Assembly: GCF_000314995.1 (NCBI RefSeq)
Contig: NZ_BAEO01000018.1
Span: 1-64,000, forward strand
Length of the DNA: 64,000 nucleotides
DNA from: Paraglaciecola arctica BSs20135
GTDB lineage: Bacteria; Pseudomonadota; Gammaproteobacteria; Enterobacterales; Alteromonadaceae
Direction of reading: 5' to 3'
In this document: one piece after another, positions 43,178-52,177 of the stretch
Layout of the letters: each line of letters opens with the position of its first letter
Numbering within the stretch: position 1 is the stretch's first letter
Translations under genes and position numbers: made by a program
The notes under the pieces: generated by a model
What the model was told of the DNA's origin: nothing
What the model saw: only the letters and a program-made list of their open reading frames with translations
Databases searched by the model: none

Positions 43178-43888
43178 ATGCACCATTGCATAGTTATAGA
43201 TGATGAAAGTTTAGCTAGGGAAAGAATATCTAGCTTTGTAGATGCACAGGAAAACTGGCAGGTAGATGCCCAATCAGGTGAGTATAAAGAGGCAGAAAGT
43301 TTACTTTTAAAACACCGGCCTGAGGTGTGTTTTATGGATATTAATATTATAGGTGGCAGCGGTATTGAGTTGGCGAGAAAACTTGCTAGAAGTATCGATT
43401 GCCATTGGGTGTTTACAACGGCGTCCAGTGAATATGCACTTCAAGCATTTGATCTTGAGGCGACCGACTATTTGCTAAAGCCATTTGAAAATAGTCGATT
43501 GGCGAATGTTTTACATAAAGTCGAAACGTTAAGAAAACAAACTATCAAACAATGTAAAAACATATTAGCAGTGAAATCAGTGGGGGCGGTAGAGTTTGTT
43601 AATGTTCAGGATATTATTTGGATAAAAGGTTCCGCCAACTACGTAGAACTGCATTGTGCAAATCGTATGTTATTGCATAGAGAAACGCTTTCTAAACTAG
43701 AAATGCAGCTCAACCCAGAGAAGTTTATTCGTGTGCACCGTTCGGCTATGGTAAATGTTGATAAAATCAATTCCTTGAGCAGTGAGTTGGGCCGCTTTTC
43801 GTTGCTACATTTAAACAACGGTGACGAAGTTAAAATTGGACAGGGACACAAAGCTTCTCTTTTCGAGTTCTTAGGTTTGGATGCCTAG
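43178..43888 (+). CDS. LytTR-family response regulator (first of two)
   Basis: The ATG at 43178 (MHHCIVIDDES) places the receiver at the N-terminus; 43139 would add 13 unrelated residues. This 236-aa protein has the receiver acidic pair DDE, phospho-Asp in CFMDINIIGGSG, and Lys in DYLLKPFENSR. A LytTR DNA-binding domain follows (IIWIKGSANYVELHC, FIRVHRSAMVNVDKI). It is 27 bp upstream of the histidine kinase gene. It binds direct repeats in promoters, as other LytTR proteins do; targets are unknown. Confidence 0.88.
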   Translation: MHHCIVIDDESLARERISSFVDAQENWQVDAQSGEYKEAESLLLKHRPEVCFMDINIIGGSGIELARKLARSIDCHWVFTTASSEYALQAFDLEATDYLLKPFENSRLANVLHKVETLRKQTIKQCKNILAVKSVGAVEFVNVQDIIWIKGSANYVELHCANRMLLHRETLSKLEMQLNPEKFIRVHRSAMVNVDKINSLSSELGRFSLLHLNNGDEVKIGQGHKASLFEFLGLDA

Positions 43889-43915
43889 TTTATGATTACT
43901 AAGTTGATTGAATAA

Positions 43916-45061
43916 GTGAATGGCACAGCAGAAAAATTTATCGCCAACAAAGACAAACCACCATTTTGGCTTTTGCATAGTTTAGGGTGGATGACCTATG
44001 TGTTTATTTTCACAGTAGATAATGTTTTTTTCTATCGTGAATTTAATAAACTTGGGTTTGAAGTGTTTTTTCCTTTGGTATTATCGGGCATCTTCGCAGC
44101 GTTACTGACGTGGCCCTTAAGATATATCTACCGGCAATGTTGGGGGCTACCCTCTGGTTGGTTAATTGTTGCCATCATGCTTTGTAGTCTCATCGTCTCA
44201 GGTATTTGGACACCAGCAAAAAACCTCGCCATGTGGTACTTCTACGAAGATTTTGATGTTTTACCCCTTATCATCGGTAATCCTTCGGACGACTTTAGAT
44301 GGTATATGTTGTTTATGTCAGTTAGTTATGCGTTTTTTATGATTTTTGTTTGGAGTACTTTGTACTTTGGTATCAACTATCACTTTCGTTTGATTAACGA
44401 AAAAAAGCTGCATATAGAAGCTGTGCGTTTATCTCATATTTCACAAATTAAAATGTTGCGGTATCAGATTAACCCACATTTTTTATTTAATACTCTGAAT
44501 GCGATCTCAACCTTGGTTTTAAGAGGGAGCAAAGATAAAGCCAATGGAATGTTAATTAGGTTATCTACTTTTTTGCGTTTTTCCTTAGACAATGATCCTG
44601 AAAAAAAGATCCGTCTATACGAGGAACTGAAGGCTCTGATGTTGTATTTGGAAATAGAAAAAACACGTTTCGACGACAGGCTTACAGTAAAGTTTGAAAT
44701 TGAACCACAAACAGAAGCTTTGCTTGTTCCTAGTTTGTTATTGCAGCCTTTGGTTGAAAATTCGATCAAATTTGCTATCGCGCAGATGTCTAGCGGTGGT
44801 GTAATTAAGGTAACAGCTAAGTGTCAAAATGGGACTTTACAAATGGAAGTGGCTGACAACGGACCCGTTCAAGATAATGCATATTTAGATGCAGCATCTG
44901 ACGTCAAAGGGCAAACTGCATCTAGCCACACAGGAGTTGGAGTACAGAACATTATTGATAGACTGAACGTTTTATATCCTGACAGTCATAGTTTCAACAT
45001 TAGCCGTGGACTAACCGCTGGGTATCATGTGAAAATTTCTATACCCATGGAGTACTCATGA
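43916..45061 (+). CDS. LytS/YehU-like sensor histidine kinase
   Basis: This 381-aa protein starts with GTG. Four or more membrane helices span residues 15-165. A His_kinase (PF06580-type) domain follows, with the phospho-His in QINPHFLFNTLNAIS, and an ATPase with LQPLVENSIKFAI (N-box) and VADNGP. It ends in TGVGVQNIIDRL. It overlaps the second response regulator by 4 bp. One kinase flanked by two LytTR regulators suggests branched output. Confidence 0.88.
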   Translation: MNGTAEKFIANKDKPPFWLLHSLGWMTYVFIFTVDNVFFYREFNKLGFEVFFPLVLSGIFAALLTWPLRYIYRQCWGLPSGWLIVAIMLCSLIVSGIWTPAKNLAMWYFYEDFDVLPLIIGNPSDDFRWYMLFMSVSYAFFMIFVWSTLYFGINYHFRLINEKKLHIEAVRLSHISQIKMLRYQINPHFLFNTLNAISTLVLRGSKDKANGMLIRLSTFLRFSLDNDPEKKIRLYEELKALMLYLEIEKTRFDDRLTVKFEIEPQTEALLVPSLLLQPLVENSIKFAIAQMSSGGVIKVTAKCQNGTLQMEVADNGPVQDNAYLDAASDVKGQTASSHTGVGVQNIIDRLNVLYPDSHSFNISRGLTAGYHVKISIPMEYS

Positions 45062-45897
45062 GCCGTCAATTGACAGCGATTATTGTAGATGATGAACCTT
45101 TAGCTAGAGAAGGGCTTATGCTCAGGTTGAATGGTGATACTAGGTTTGATGTAATTGCACAATGTCCGTCTGCTTTTCATGCGCTGCAAGTGATTGAGGA
45201 ATTTCAGCCCGATATTGCTTTTGTGGATATCGAAATGCCAGGGTTAAGCGGACTTGAATTGGCCGAACAGTTGTCAAAAAATACAACCCCAGTTCCTAAA
45301 GTAGTATTCGTCACCGCATTTAAAGAATTTGCTCTAAACGCCTTCGAATTTCAGGCCTTTGATTATTTACTTAAGCCTTTTTCAGATGACAGATTAGCTA
45401 GTTGTTTAAGTAATCTCGTGGATTCTTTTTTTGCTAGTGATGTTGTTCTTCAACACCTTAAGCTGGATGAGTTACTGAGCCGTAAAACAGGTAATTCAAT
45501 TGATGGTTTTATACATAATTTAGAAGTTTCAAGTGGTGGCTCAATGAGCGAACTACAGCGAACTGTATCCATGAAAAGTGGTTCGGAGTGGATAAGAGTA
45601 AAACTCGATGACATTTCTTGGATTGAAGCCGCAGGTGATTACATGTGTGTACATACGCTAGAAGGCACCCACATAATACGTAAAACCCTAAAACAATTTG
45701 AACTAGAACTCGATACTAATCTGTTTCCAAGGGTTAATCGTTCCGCTATGATCAATATGAGCAAATTGACAAGACTGACACCAAATTCAAATGGTGAATA
45801 CATAGCGAAGTTGACTTCCGGTGACAGTGTTAAGGTCAGCCGAAAATACAAATTTAAACTTGAAGAACTAAGAAAAAGCGAGGGCTTTAGCGATTAA
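45058..45897 (+). CDS. LytTR-family response regulator (second of two)
   Basis: This 279-aa protein has a receiver (IIVDDEPLAREG, phospho-Asp in IAFVDIEMPGLSG, Lys in DYLLKPFSDD), a linker of about 50 aa, and a LytTR domain (DISWIEAAGDYMCVHT, FPRVNRSAMINMSKL). Its start codon overlaps the kinase stop (ATGA). It resembles the first regulator but has a longer linker, so the two probably arose by duplication and diverged. Confidence 0.9.
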   Translation: MSRQLTAIIVDDEPLAREGLMLRLNGDTRFDVIAQCPSAFHALQVIEEFQPDIAFVDIEMPGLSGLELAEQLSKNTTPVPKVVFVTAFKEFALNAFEFQAFDYLLKPFSDDRLASCLSNLVDSFFASDVVLQHLKLDELLSRKTGNSIDGFIHNLEVSSGGSMSELQRTVSMKSGSEWIRVKLDDISWIEAAGDYMCVHTLEGTHIIRKTLKQFELELDTNLFPRVNRSAMINMSKLTRLTPNSNGEYIAKLTSGDSVKVSRKYKFKLEELRKSEGFSD

Positions 45898-46050
45898 CCT
45901 TGGATGAAAAATCACGTCCATCACAATAACTTTAAGGTCAACCCATATTATTTCTCTGTCGCCAGCGTGAAATATTAATTGAACTGAACCACTAAGCTAG
46001 CGTCAGAAACTCTGAATTATTATTCTGCTTACCTAAAATTAAGGAAAACA

Positions 46051-47040
46051 ATGCCAACAAATGTCACAGCAAAGTTAGTGTGTGCAGCTTATTTAAGCCT
46101 TTCAACTCTAACATTCGCCAGCACGCTATCGCCGCTGGAAAATGCAATTTCAATATTAAAGGCTGGGCAAACAAAACAGGCAATTGAGTTGTTTGAGAAA
46201 CAACAAAATGACCCAAAAGCCATGGTTTATTTGGCGGAAATCTATATGGATATAGATTTAGATGAAGCTGAAGAATGGATTGAAAAAGCCATTGAAGTTA
46301 AATCTGATGATGCAGAAATTCATTATGTGCGTGGTGCCATAATGGGGCGACAGGCATCTGGCTCTATTTTTTCAGCTTTAAGTTACGCTGGAAAATCAGT
46401 GGATAGTTTTACTAAAGCAGTAGAGCTTGAACCAGACTCCATCAAATATCGAAAAGGGCTCATGCAATTCCACACCAGTGCTCCTAGTATTGCTGGTGGC
46501 GACCTTGATATAGCCAAAGTCCAAGTAGAAAAAATCAAACTACTGGATCCAAAAGCAGGCTTAGAAGCTGAGATTAATTACGAATTATCCCAAGATAATG
46601 ATGCATTGGCCGAAGATCTTTTACGGCAAGCCAAACAAACTTATAAAGATATTCCTGAGTTTTTCTTTCAATCAGGTATGTATCAACAACAACAAGAAAA
46701 TTTTCAAGCGGCGTTTCAAGAATTCACTCTAGCGATCAGTAAAAATGCTGATACTGAAGAAAGTGTTGCAGCAAAATACTTGGCAATGTATCAACTAGGT
46801 AAAACTTCTGTTTTAGGTGAAACTAATATTGAGGCTGGTATAAAAGCATTGCAGCAGTATATCAGTGAAGCACCAGACCTAGATGGTATGTCACCTAAAC
46901 CTTGGGCAGAATTTCGTTTAGCTAATCTAATGGCACTCAATGCGCAAAAGTCAGAAGCCAAAGCGATTTATTTACGTTTGGCAAAAACAGATAACGAAGA
47001 GTTATCTAAACAAGCAAAAAAAGCCGCGAAGAAAATTTAA
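46051..47040 (+). CDS. Exported TPR-repeat protein
   Basis: This 329-aa protein has a signal peptide (AAYLSLSTLTFAST). Tetratricopeptide helices run along its length (NAISILKAGQTKQAIELFEKQ, AEEWIEKAIEVKSDDAEIHYVRGAIM, AFQEFTLAISKNADTEESVA). The mature protein is acidic and Gln-rich. TPR proteins are scaffolds; no partner can be named. It follows the LytTR trio by 153 bp and may be regulated with it. Confidence 0.75.
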   Translation: MPTNVTAKLVCAAYLSLSTLTFASTLSPLENAISILKAGQTKQAIELFEKQQNDPKAMVYLAEIYMDIDLDEAEEWIEKAIEVKSDDAEIHYVRGAIMGRQASGSIFSALSYAGKSVDSFTKAVELEPDSIKYRKGLMQFHTSAPSIAGGDLDIAKVQVEKIKLLDPKAGLEAEINYELSQDNDALAEDLLRQAKQTYKDIPEFFFQSGMYQQQQENFQAAFQEFTLAISKNADTEESVAAKYLAMYQLGKTSVLGETNIEAGIKALQQYISEAPDLDGMSPKPWAEFRLANLMALNAQKSEAKAIYLRLAKTDNEELSKQAKKAAKKI

Positions 47041-47053
47041 TCCCAAAAATTAA

Positions 47054-47082
47054 CCTGCGCACGGGCAGTGCGCGGGTATAGT
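47054..47082 (+). terminator. Possible terminator after the TPR gene
   Basis: CCTGCGCAC (47054-47062) pairs with GTGCGCGGG (47068-47076) with one G-T pair and a 5-nt loop. Only a weak T-rich stretch follows. Confidence 0.45.
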
Positions 47083-47214
47083 TTCAAACTTTCTTACTTT
47101 GATCCAAATACATGCTTGATTTATGCAACAATTACCTCAAAATCAAGTTCATCTATATTTACCAATCTTTTAATCGTTCATCTAACGTTTTAACAACAGC
47201 TCTAAGGAACAATT

Positions 47215-48177
47215 TTGACCATTAAACTAGGTATAGTGATGGATCCTATTCAGGCCATCAATATCAAAAAAGACACCAGTTTTGCTATGCTGCTCGATGC
47301 GCAAAAGCGTGGCTATGAATTGTTCTATATGGAAATGGGCGACCTGTATTTGCAAAATGGTAAACCTATGGCGCGCATGGCGAGTTTGGCAGTTGAGTCA
47401 AATGCTGACAAATGGTTTTCCTTAGGAGCTGAATTTCAGCAAAGCCTAGCCGAGTTAGATGTGATCTTAATGCGTAAAGATCCGCCAGTAGACAATGAGT
47501 TTATCTATGCCACTCATATGTTTGAACTGGCTGAACAAGCGGGAACTTTGGTGGTGAACCGAGCGCAAAGTTTACGAGATTTTAACGAAAAATTATTTAC
47601 TTCTTGGTTCCCTGATTTAGTTGCAGATACCTTAGTTACAAGAGATTCCAAATTAATCAGAGAGTTTCATCAAACTCACCAAGACATTATTTGTAAACCC
47701 TTGGATGGTATGGGGGGCACCTCAATTTTTAGGGTTAAAGAAGACGGTAATAACTTAGGGGTGATCATTGAAACACTGACCGAGTTAGGCACACGTTATG
47801 CGATGTTTCAGAAGTTTTTACCCGAAATCAAAGACGGCGATAAACGTATCCTGATTGTTGATGGACAAGTGGTGCCTTATGCCTTAGCAAGGTTACCCAC
47901 TAAAGGTGAAAATCGAGGTAATTTGGCTGCGGGTGGCACAGGTAGACCACAACCCTTGTCAGAGTCTGATTTAAAAATTGCCGAAACTATTGCGCCATTG
48001 CTAGTGGAAAAAGGTCTGATGTTTGTTGGTTTAGATGTAATTGGTGATAGAGTCACAGAGATCAATGTTACTAGCCCAACTTGCGTACGGGAAATTGAAG
48101 CGGCTTATGACGTGAATATTACCGGAATGTTATTCGACGCTATTGAAAAGCGTCTTGCCGCTGGCATAGGAGCCTAA
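47215..48177 (+). CDS. gshB: Glutathione synthetase
   Basis: This 320-aa ATP-grasp enzyme joins gamma-glutamylcysteine and glycine. It begins MTIKLGIVMDPIQAINIKKD, nearly the same as E. coli GshB. It retains LMRKDPPVDNEFIYAT, KPLDGMGGTSIFRV (ATP-binding loop) and the C-terminal EINVTSPTCVREIE. The start codon is TTG at 47215, set by alignment of the N-terminus and preceded by AAGGAA. It is followed by yqgE and ruvX, a gene order conserved in many gammaproteobacteria. Confidence 0.97.
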   Translation: MTIKLGIVMDPIQAINIKKDTSFAMLLDAQKRGYELFYMEMGDLYLQNGKPMARMASLAVESNADKWFSLGAEFQQSLAELDVILMRKDPPVDNEFIYATHMFELAEQAGTLVVNRAQSLRDFNEKLFTSWFPDLVADTLVTRDSKLIREFHQTHQDIICKPLDGMGGTSIFRVKEDGNNLGVIIETLTELGTRYAMFQKFLPEIKDGDKRILIVDGQVVPYALARLPTKGENRGNLAAGGTGRPQPLSESDLKIAETIAPLLVEKGLMFVGLDVIGDRVTEINVTSPTCVREIEAAYDVNITGMLFDAIEKRLAAGIGA

Positions 48178-48185
48178 TTTTTAAG

Positions 48186-48743
48186 ATGCAAAGTTTGCAG
48201 AATTATTTACTCATCGCTTCCCCAAGCATGGACGATCCGTATTTCGCCCGAACTGTCACCTATATTTGTGAACATAACGAGCATGGTGCCATGGGGCTGA
48301 TAATTAACCAACCTGTTGGCATGAAACTAAAAGAGCTGGTTGAACAGGTTGACGATAAGGCCGAAGTCATTGACGAAAAAGCCGAAGATATTATTTTGGC
48401 GGGTGGTCCTGTCAGTCAAGACCGTGGTTTTATTTTACACACCACACAACCCGGTTGGGCATCAAGTTTAACCATGACCCCTGAGGTGATGGTAACCACT
48501 TCTAAAGACATTATATCTTCTTTAGGCAATAAAGATGCGCCAGATAAATCTTTGATTATGCTTGGTTACGCCGGCTGGACAGCCGGACAACTCGAAGAAG
48601 AAATTCAAACCAGTTCGTGGTTAATGGTCGAAGCCGATACTGAAATTTTATTCGACACACCTATCCATAAAAAATGGGAAACTGCAGTGCAGCGCTTAGG
48701 CATAGATGTTTGGCAGCTTGGACCTGATATAGGTCACGCTTGA
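48186..48743 (+). CDS. yqgE: YqgE/AlgH family protein (DUF179)
   Basis: This 185-aa protein begins [24 protein letters not shown] and contains [24 protein letters not shown] and [15 protein letters not shown]. These are the defining motifs of the YqgE/AlgH family. Its biochemical role is unsettled. It starts 8 bp after gshB and ends 10 bp before ruvX. Confidence 0.96.
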   Translation: MQSLQNYLLIASPSMDDPYFARTVTYICEHNEHGAMGLIINQPVGMKLKELVEQVDDKAEVIDEKAEDIILAGGPVSQDRGFILHTTQPGWASSLTMTPEVMVTTSKDIISSLGNKDAPDKSLIMLGYAGWTAGQLEEEIQTSSWLMVEADTEILFDTPIHKKWETAVQRLGIDVWQLGPDIGHA

Positions 48744-48753
48744 TGGATCATTT

Positions 48754-49185
48754 ATGACAAAATCAGGCCAACGTACCATTTTAGCCTTTGATTTCGGTAC
48801 CAAAAGCATTGGTGTAGCAGTAGGGCAGGAGATAACTGGCACTGCTTCTCCACTCAATGCACTTAAGGCTGTAGATGGCATTCCTAATTGGGATCTTGTT
48901 GCAAAGTTGTTTGCCGAATGGTCACCACAATTAGCTGTGGTCGGTTTACCACTGAATATGGATGGCACAAATCAACAAGTGACATTTTCAGCGAAAAAAT
49001 TCGCTAACCGACTCAATGCCAAATATAAAGTCGCTATAGAAACCTGTGATGAACGACTCACAACAGTTGATGCAAAAGCCCGTTTATTTGAACTGGGTGG
49101 CTATAAAAAACTGGATAAACAAAAAATAGACAGTGTATCGGCCTGCCTTATATTTGAGAGTTGGATTGAAAGCAGCTACGAGTGA
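48754..49185 (+). CDS. ruvX: Holliday junction resolvase RuvX (YqgF), pre-16S rRNA processing
   Basis: This 143-aa RNase-H-fold protein begins with [16 protein letters not shown] (catalytic Asp in DFGxxxIG). [23 protein letters not shown] and [12 protein letters not shown] follow, as in YqgF. It acts in maturation of the 5' end of 16S rRNA and was named as a putative Holliday junction resolvase. It forms a compact operon with gshB and yqgE. Confidence 0.96.
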   Translation: MTKSGQRTILAFDFGTKSIGVAVGQEITGTASPLNALKAVDGIPNWDLVAKLFAEWSPQLAVVGLPLNMDGTNQQVTFSAKKFANRLNAKYKVAIETCDERLTTVDAKARLFELGGYKKLDKQKIDSVSACLIFESWIESSYE

Positions 49186-49264
49186 ATAGCAACGAGTCGG
49201 TCAACGAGCGATACGAGCTTAAATAATTTGAACTACGGATTGAAAAATTAAAGAGAAAATAATT

Positions 49265-49378
49265 CACCACAGAGTTCACAGAGAGCACAGAGAAAAGCCA
49301 AAAAGATTATTTTTTAATTCAAGCGTTTTAAAGTATTGTTTCTCTGTGTAGCGCAGCGCTCCGTGTACTCTGTGGTTA
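49265..49378. repeat. Inverted pair of CTCTGTG-type repeats
   Basis: ACCACAGAGTTCACAGAG (from 49266) and CACAGAGAAA are the reverse complement of TTTCTCTGTG (from 49339) and ACTCTGTGGT (to 49376). The arms are separated by about 45 bp, with an inserted GCGCAGCGC palindrome in the right arm. A single related unit lies at 2014-2050. The pair would form a long imperfect hairpin upstream of the next gene. Confidence 0.6.
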
Positions 49379-49413
49379 ACAATTCCTTATATTTTCTTGG
49401 GTTGAAATAAAAA

Positions 49414-51120
49414 ATGAAGGCTGTTTTATTTGTCATTTTAGGGTGTTTCTGTGTTTTGAGCTTGCAATCTAGGGCGGCTGCAAATGACACCGAAGCCTAT
49501 TATCTTTGTGCCCACAAATCCGAGGTGAACACCAGTTGGACCTTTGGTACTGCGCCGGCTTATTGTGATATCGAGCCTTTTGGTGATCCTGACTTTGTAC
49601 GTGACTATCTAGACGAGATTGTATTTGATGCAGCTGAGCCTGTGTCTACTGAGCGTGCACGTTACATGAACGAAATGAACGCTGTGATAACCGCTTCCGC
49701 CAAGTATTACTTATCAATTCGTAAACCCAATGCCATATCTGCTGAGGTCAACGCTTGGGTATATGCCATTCAAGCCGTAGCCAATCAAGAAACCTTTTGG
49801 AGTCATTACCGAGATGCTGTGATTGATGGACGGCTGAAGATGATGCGAGGAGACTCTGGCCATGGTCACGGCATGATGCAAATCGATGACCGCTGGCACT
49901 TTGCACAAATCAATGAAGGTAAAGGTTGGCAAATTTTTGAGAACATGGTGTACGCCATGGAAATATTTTATGCCGAATGGCAAAACGCCGCGTCAGCTAG
50001 TTGTGTGAGCAGCAGCAACAATTGGCTAGAAAGAACCCGCTCTGCGTACTCTGCTTACAATGGTGGACCAAGTAAATTGTGTCGCTGGCACGACAACATC
50101 GCATGGCAAGATGAAGGTTTTGCCGACAAGTATGCGGCGCAGTCGTGGCTAAACTATATTGCCGATCAGCATAAAACCTCAGTCATTGATGTGGAATGTT
50201 TAATGGAGGGTGTGGAGTTTTGTCTGCCTCAATATTCGCCTCCTGAGTATTCGTTACAAAATCCCGAAAATCTATGGCAATACAATTTTGTGAAACTCAC
50301 CAGCGAGCAAACTTGTGTATTTGAAGGAGGGCAGTTTCACTGTGTTGAACAGCCCCAAGATGCAAGTTGTTTAAGTGCCAAATTCGATCGCATTTTTCAA
50401 GCCCAAGTGGTTATTTTAGATGAACAGCAAAGTCAGGCTTATGGGCAAACGCTGTACGAAAAACATCAGTGTTTAGGCTTTTTGGAAAACAGTTTTGTGG
50501 TTGGCCAAAGTATTCAAGCTGAAGACGTGATTAATATCCGCGAAACCGCAGGAGGCACAGATACAGGTGCAAATACCGTGGTTGGCAAGGCCTATCAAAT
50601 TTTAGATATAGTGGCAGGCACACCTGCCGATCAAAGCCGTTATTACCGTATTCGTTATGATGGTAGCAATGAAGGTTATATTTACGCAGGTGGAATTTGG
50701 GACTTTGCCGATTGGGCATCACCCCTAAATCATCAATATTTGCCGGTTGGCGATCGTTATATTGCGATGCAAGGAGACAAGGTTTATGTATCTCATGCTG
50801 ACGATCTATCGATTACCGATATAGTGGGTGAGGGGGCGACAAGTTTAGGTAAATTGTCTATTGGCTCTGAGGCCGAGGTATTGGACACAGTGGTAACAGG
50901 TAACGACAATCAAGTGTATTATCAAATTAGCGCTAATGGATTAACTGGGTATCTATATGCGGGTAAATTATTACCTGAGTCTAGCCTTGCAGATTGGACT
51001 TCTTTTACTGCGCCAACTCCCAGCACACCCACAGTGCCCAGTGAACCAGCAACAAGTTCGGGTGGGACCTTATACTATTTATGGTTGTCAGTGTTGTTGT
51101 TATTTAGGCGTAAGATATAA
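49414..51120 (+). CDS. Secreted lysozyme-like protein with SH3-type repeats and GlyGly-CTERM tail
   Basis: This 568-aa protein has a signal peptide (FVILGCFCVLSLQSRAAA). A lysozyme/lytic-transglycosylase-like domain at residues 80-270 has AIQAVANQETFWSHYRD (candidate catalytic Glu), GHGHGMMQIDDRWH (GMMQI) and SAYNGGPSKLCRW (YNGG). Two SH3-like segments follow (VINIRETAGGTDTGANTVVGKAYQILD and a second around residues 440-520). The C-terminus is a Pro/Thr/Ser-rich linker, SSGG, a hydrophobic helix and RRK, a GlyGly-CTERM sorting tail. It is probably a surface-anchored peptidoglycan lyase. It has many cysteines, as expected for an exported protein. Confidence 0.8.
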   Translation: MKAVLFVILGCFCVLSLQSRAAANDTEAYYLCAHKSEVNTSWTFGTAPAYCDIEPFGDPDFVRDYLDEIVFDAAEPVSTERARYMNEMNAVITASAKYYLSIRKPNAISAEVNAWVYAIQAVANQETFWSHYRDAVIDGRLKMMRGDSGHGHGMMQIDDRWHFAQINEGKGWQIFENMVYAMEIFYAEWQNAASASCVSSSNNWLERTRSAYSAYNGGPSKLCRWHDNIAWQDEGFADKYAAQSWLNYIADQHKTSVIDVECLMEGVEFCLPQYSPPEYSLQNPENLWQYNFVKLTSEQTCVFEGGQFHCVEQPQDASCLSAKFDRIFQAQVVILDEQQSQAYGQTLYEKHQCLGFLENSFVVGQSIQAEDVINIRETAGGTDTGANTVVGKAYQILDIVAGTPADQSRYYRIRYDGSNEGYIYAGGIWDFADWASPLNHQYLPVGDRYIAMQGDKVYVSHADDLSITDIVGEGATSLGKLSIGSEAEVLDTVVTGNDNQVYYQISANGLTGYLYAGKLLPESSLADWTSFTAPTPSTPTVPSEPATSSGGTLYYLWLSVLLLFRRKI

Positions 51121-51896
51121 TGTATAAGATTGTAATTGTAGGGCTAGTCCTTATCGGTGTGGGCGCGTTTATTTGGCAGCAACAACAAACTGAACAACAC
51201 GCAGATGTTAATACGCCTGCTCAAGCTGTTGTGGCACAACAAGCCGAGACTACTGAAGAGGGAAATGCCAACCCTGATCCCATGGTCACTCAGCCCCAGA
51301 AACCGCCTGTTGAACCTGCGTTTTATCAAGCGCGAGAAAACATAATGGCGAACTTGGAAACAGCACGCACTTGCCAGCAAACAGGATCATGCAAAGCGAA
51401 TGAACAAGATCCTCGAGCGGCCATGTTTGAGCAAGAAAAACGCCTAGTGGATAGTTTGCAATCCTTGCAAGATTTATATGCTGAATATCAGCAACAAGAC
51501 CCCGTTCTTGACCAAACCATTAATGAATTTATTAGCAGCCCTTTAGGACGAGTACAATTTAAAGCATTACAAATGATGCAACAACAGCCACCAAATATAG
51601 GCAATGCAAATAGCCTAATAACCACTCTGGACAATAGTTACGACAGTAAAGTGGTGCAGTTAGCATTACAGGAATTACTGCGTTATCCGTCTTTGTCTGA
51701 GCAGGTAGATGCTTTGCTGATGAAAACCCTGCAAACCGGTAGTGTTTATGTTTCCAGAACCGTTGCCAAAGAGATCACTCCTTATCTCAATGCCAGTAAC
51801 CTTGATGCCTACCAAGCTTTAGCTAAGACACTTCCGACTCAGGCGGCTAAAACCAAGTTGCTGCAATCTGCGATTGACGAATACCGGCAACACTGA
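51120..51896 (+). CDS. Membrane-anchored protein of unknown function
   Basis: This 258-aa protein has an uncleaved-looking N-terminal helix (IVIVGLVLIGVGAFIW), a Gln/Pro-rich linker and a helical C-terminal region with TPR- or HEAT-like character (SKVVQLALQELLRYPSLSEQVDALLMKTLQ). Its ATG overlaps the stop of the lysozyme-like gene (TAATG), so the two are translated together. The product may regulate or assist the surface muramidase. The family is not recognised. Confidence 0.6.
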   Translation: MYKIVIVGLVLIGVGAFIWQQQQTEQHADVNTPAQAVVAQQAETTEEGNANPDPMVTQPQKPPVEPAFYQARENIMANLETARTCQQTGSCKANEQDPRAAMFEQEKRLVDSLQSLQDLYAEYQQQDPVLDQTINEFISSPLGRVQFKALQMMQQQPPNIGNANSLITTLDNSYDSKVVQLALQELLRYPSLSEQVDALLMKTLQTGSVYVSRTVAKEITPYLNASNLDAYQALAKTLPTQAAKTKLLQSAIDEYRQH

Positions 51897-51941
51897 GTTT
51901 TTTCTATTCGTTATTTGCTCTGTAAACATGCACTTTGAATG

Positions 51942-52118
51942 CTATTTATCTACCGCTTTGAGTTGTTGTATTTCTTTCCATAATTCTTCCGCTTCGGCGG
52001 TAAGCATTGAGTAGGTTTTAATGTCGCCCTTACGTTGGGCCAACATTGCCTCTGTGGATTTTTGGTCGTAGGTTTTACGTAATTTTTTGGCTGGATCTGC
52101 TTTTAAAAAACCAAACAT
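51942..52118 (-). CDS. DUF6435-like small protein
   Basis: This 58-aa reading frame begins MFGFLKADPAKKLRKTYDQK and ends with a helical EELWKEIQQLKAVDK. It matches by recall the small DUF6435 family (MFGFLKxDPxKKL..., then QRxGDIxxYSMLTAEAE). The product is soluble, charged and helical, of unknown function. It lies 59 bp downstream of the cyclophilin gene on the same strand, possibly co-transcribed. Confidence 0.8.
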   Translation of the reverse strand: MFGFLKADPAKKLRKTYDQKSTEAMLAQRKGDIKTYSMLTAEAEELWKEIQQLKAVDK

Positions 52119-52177
52119 GTTATTCTCGATAAGTGTTTATATGCTGTAATTGATTACTGTTTTAATGACCAATTCGA

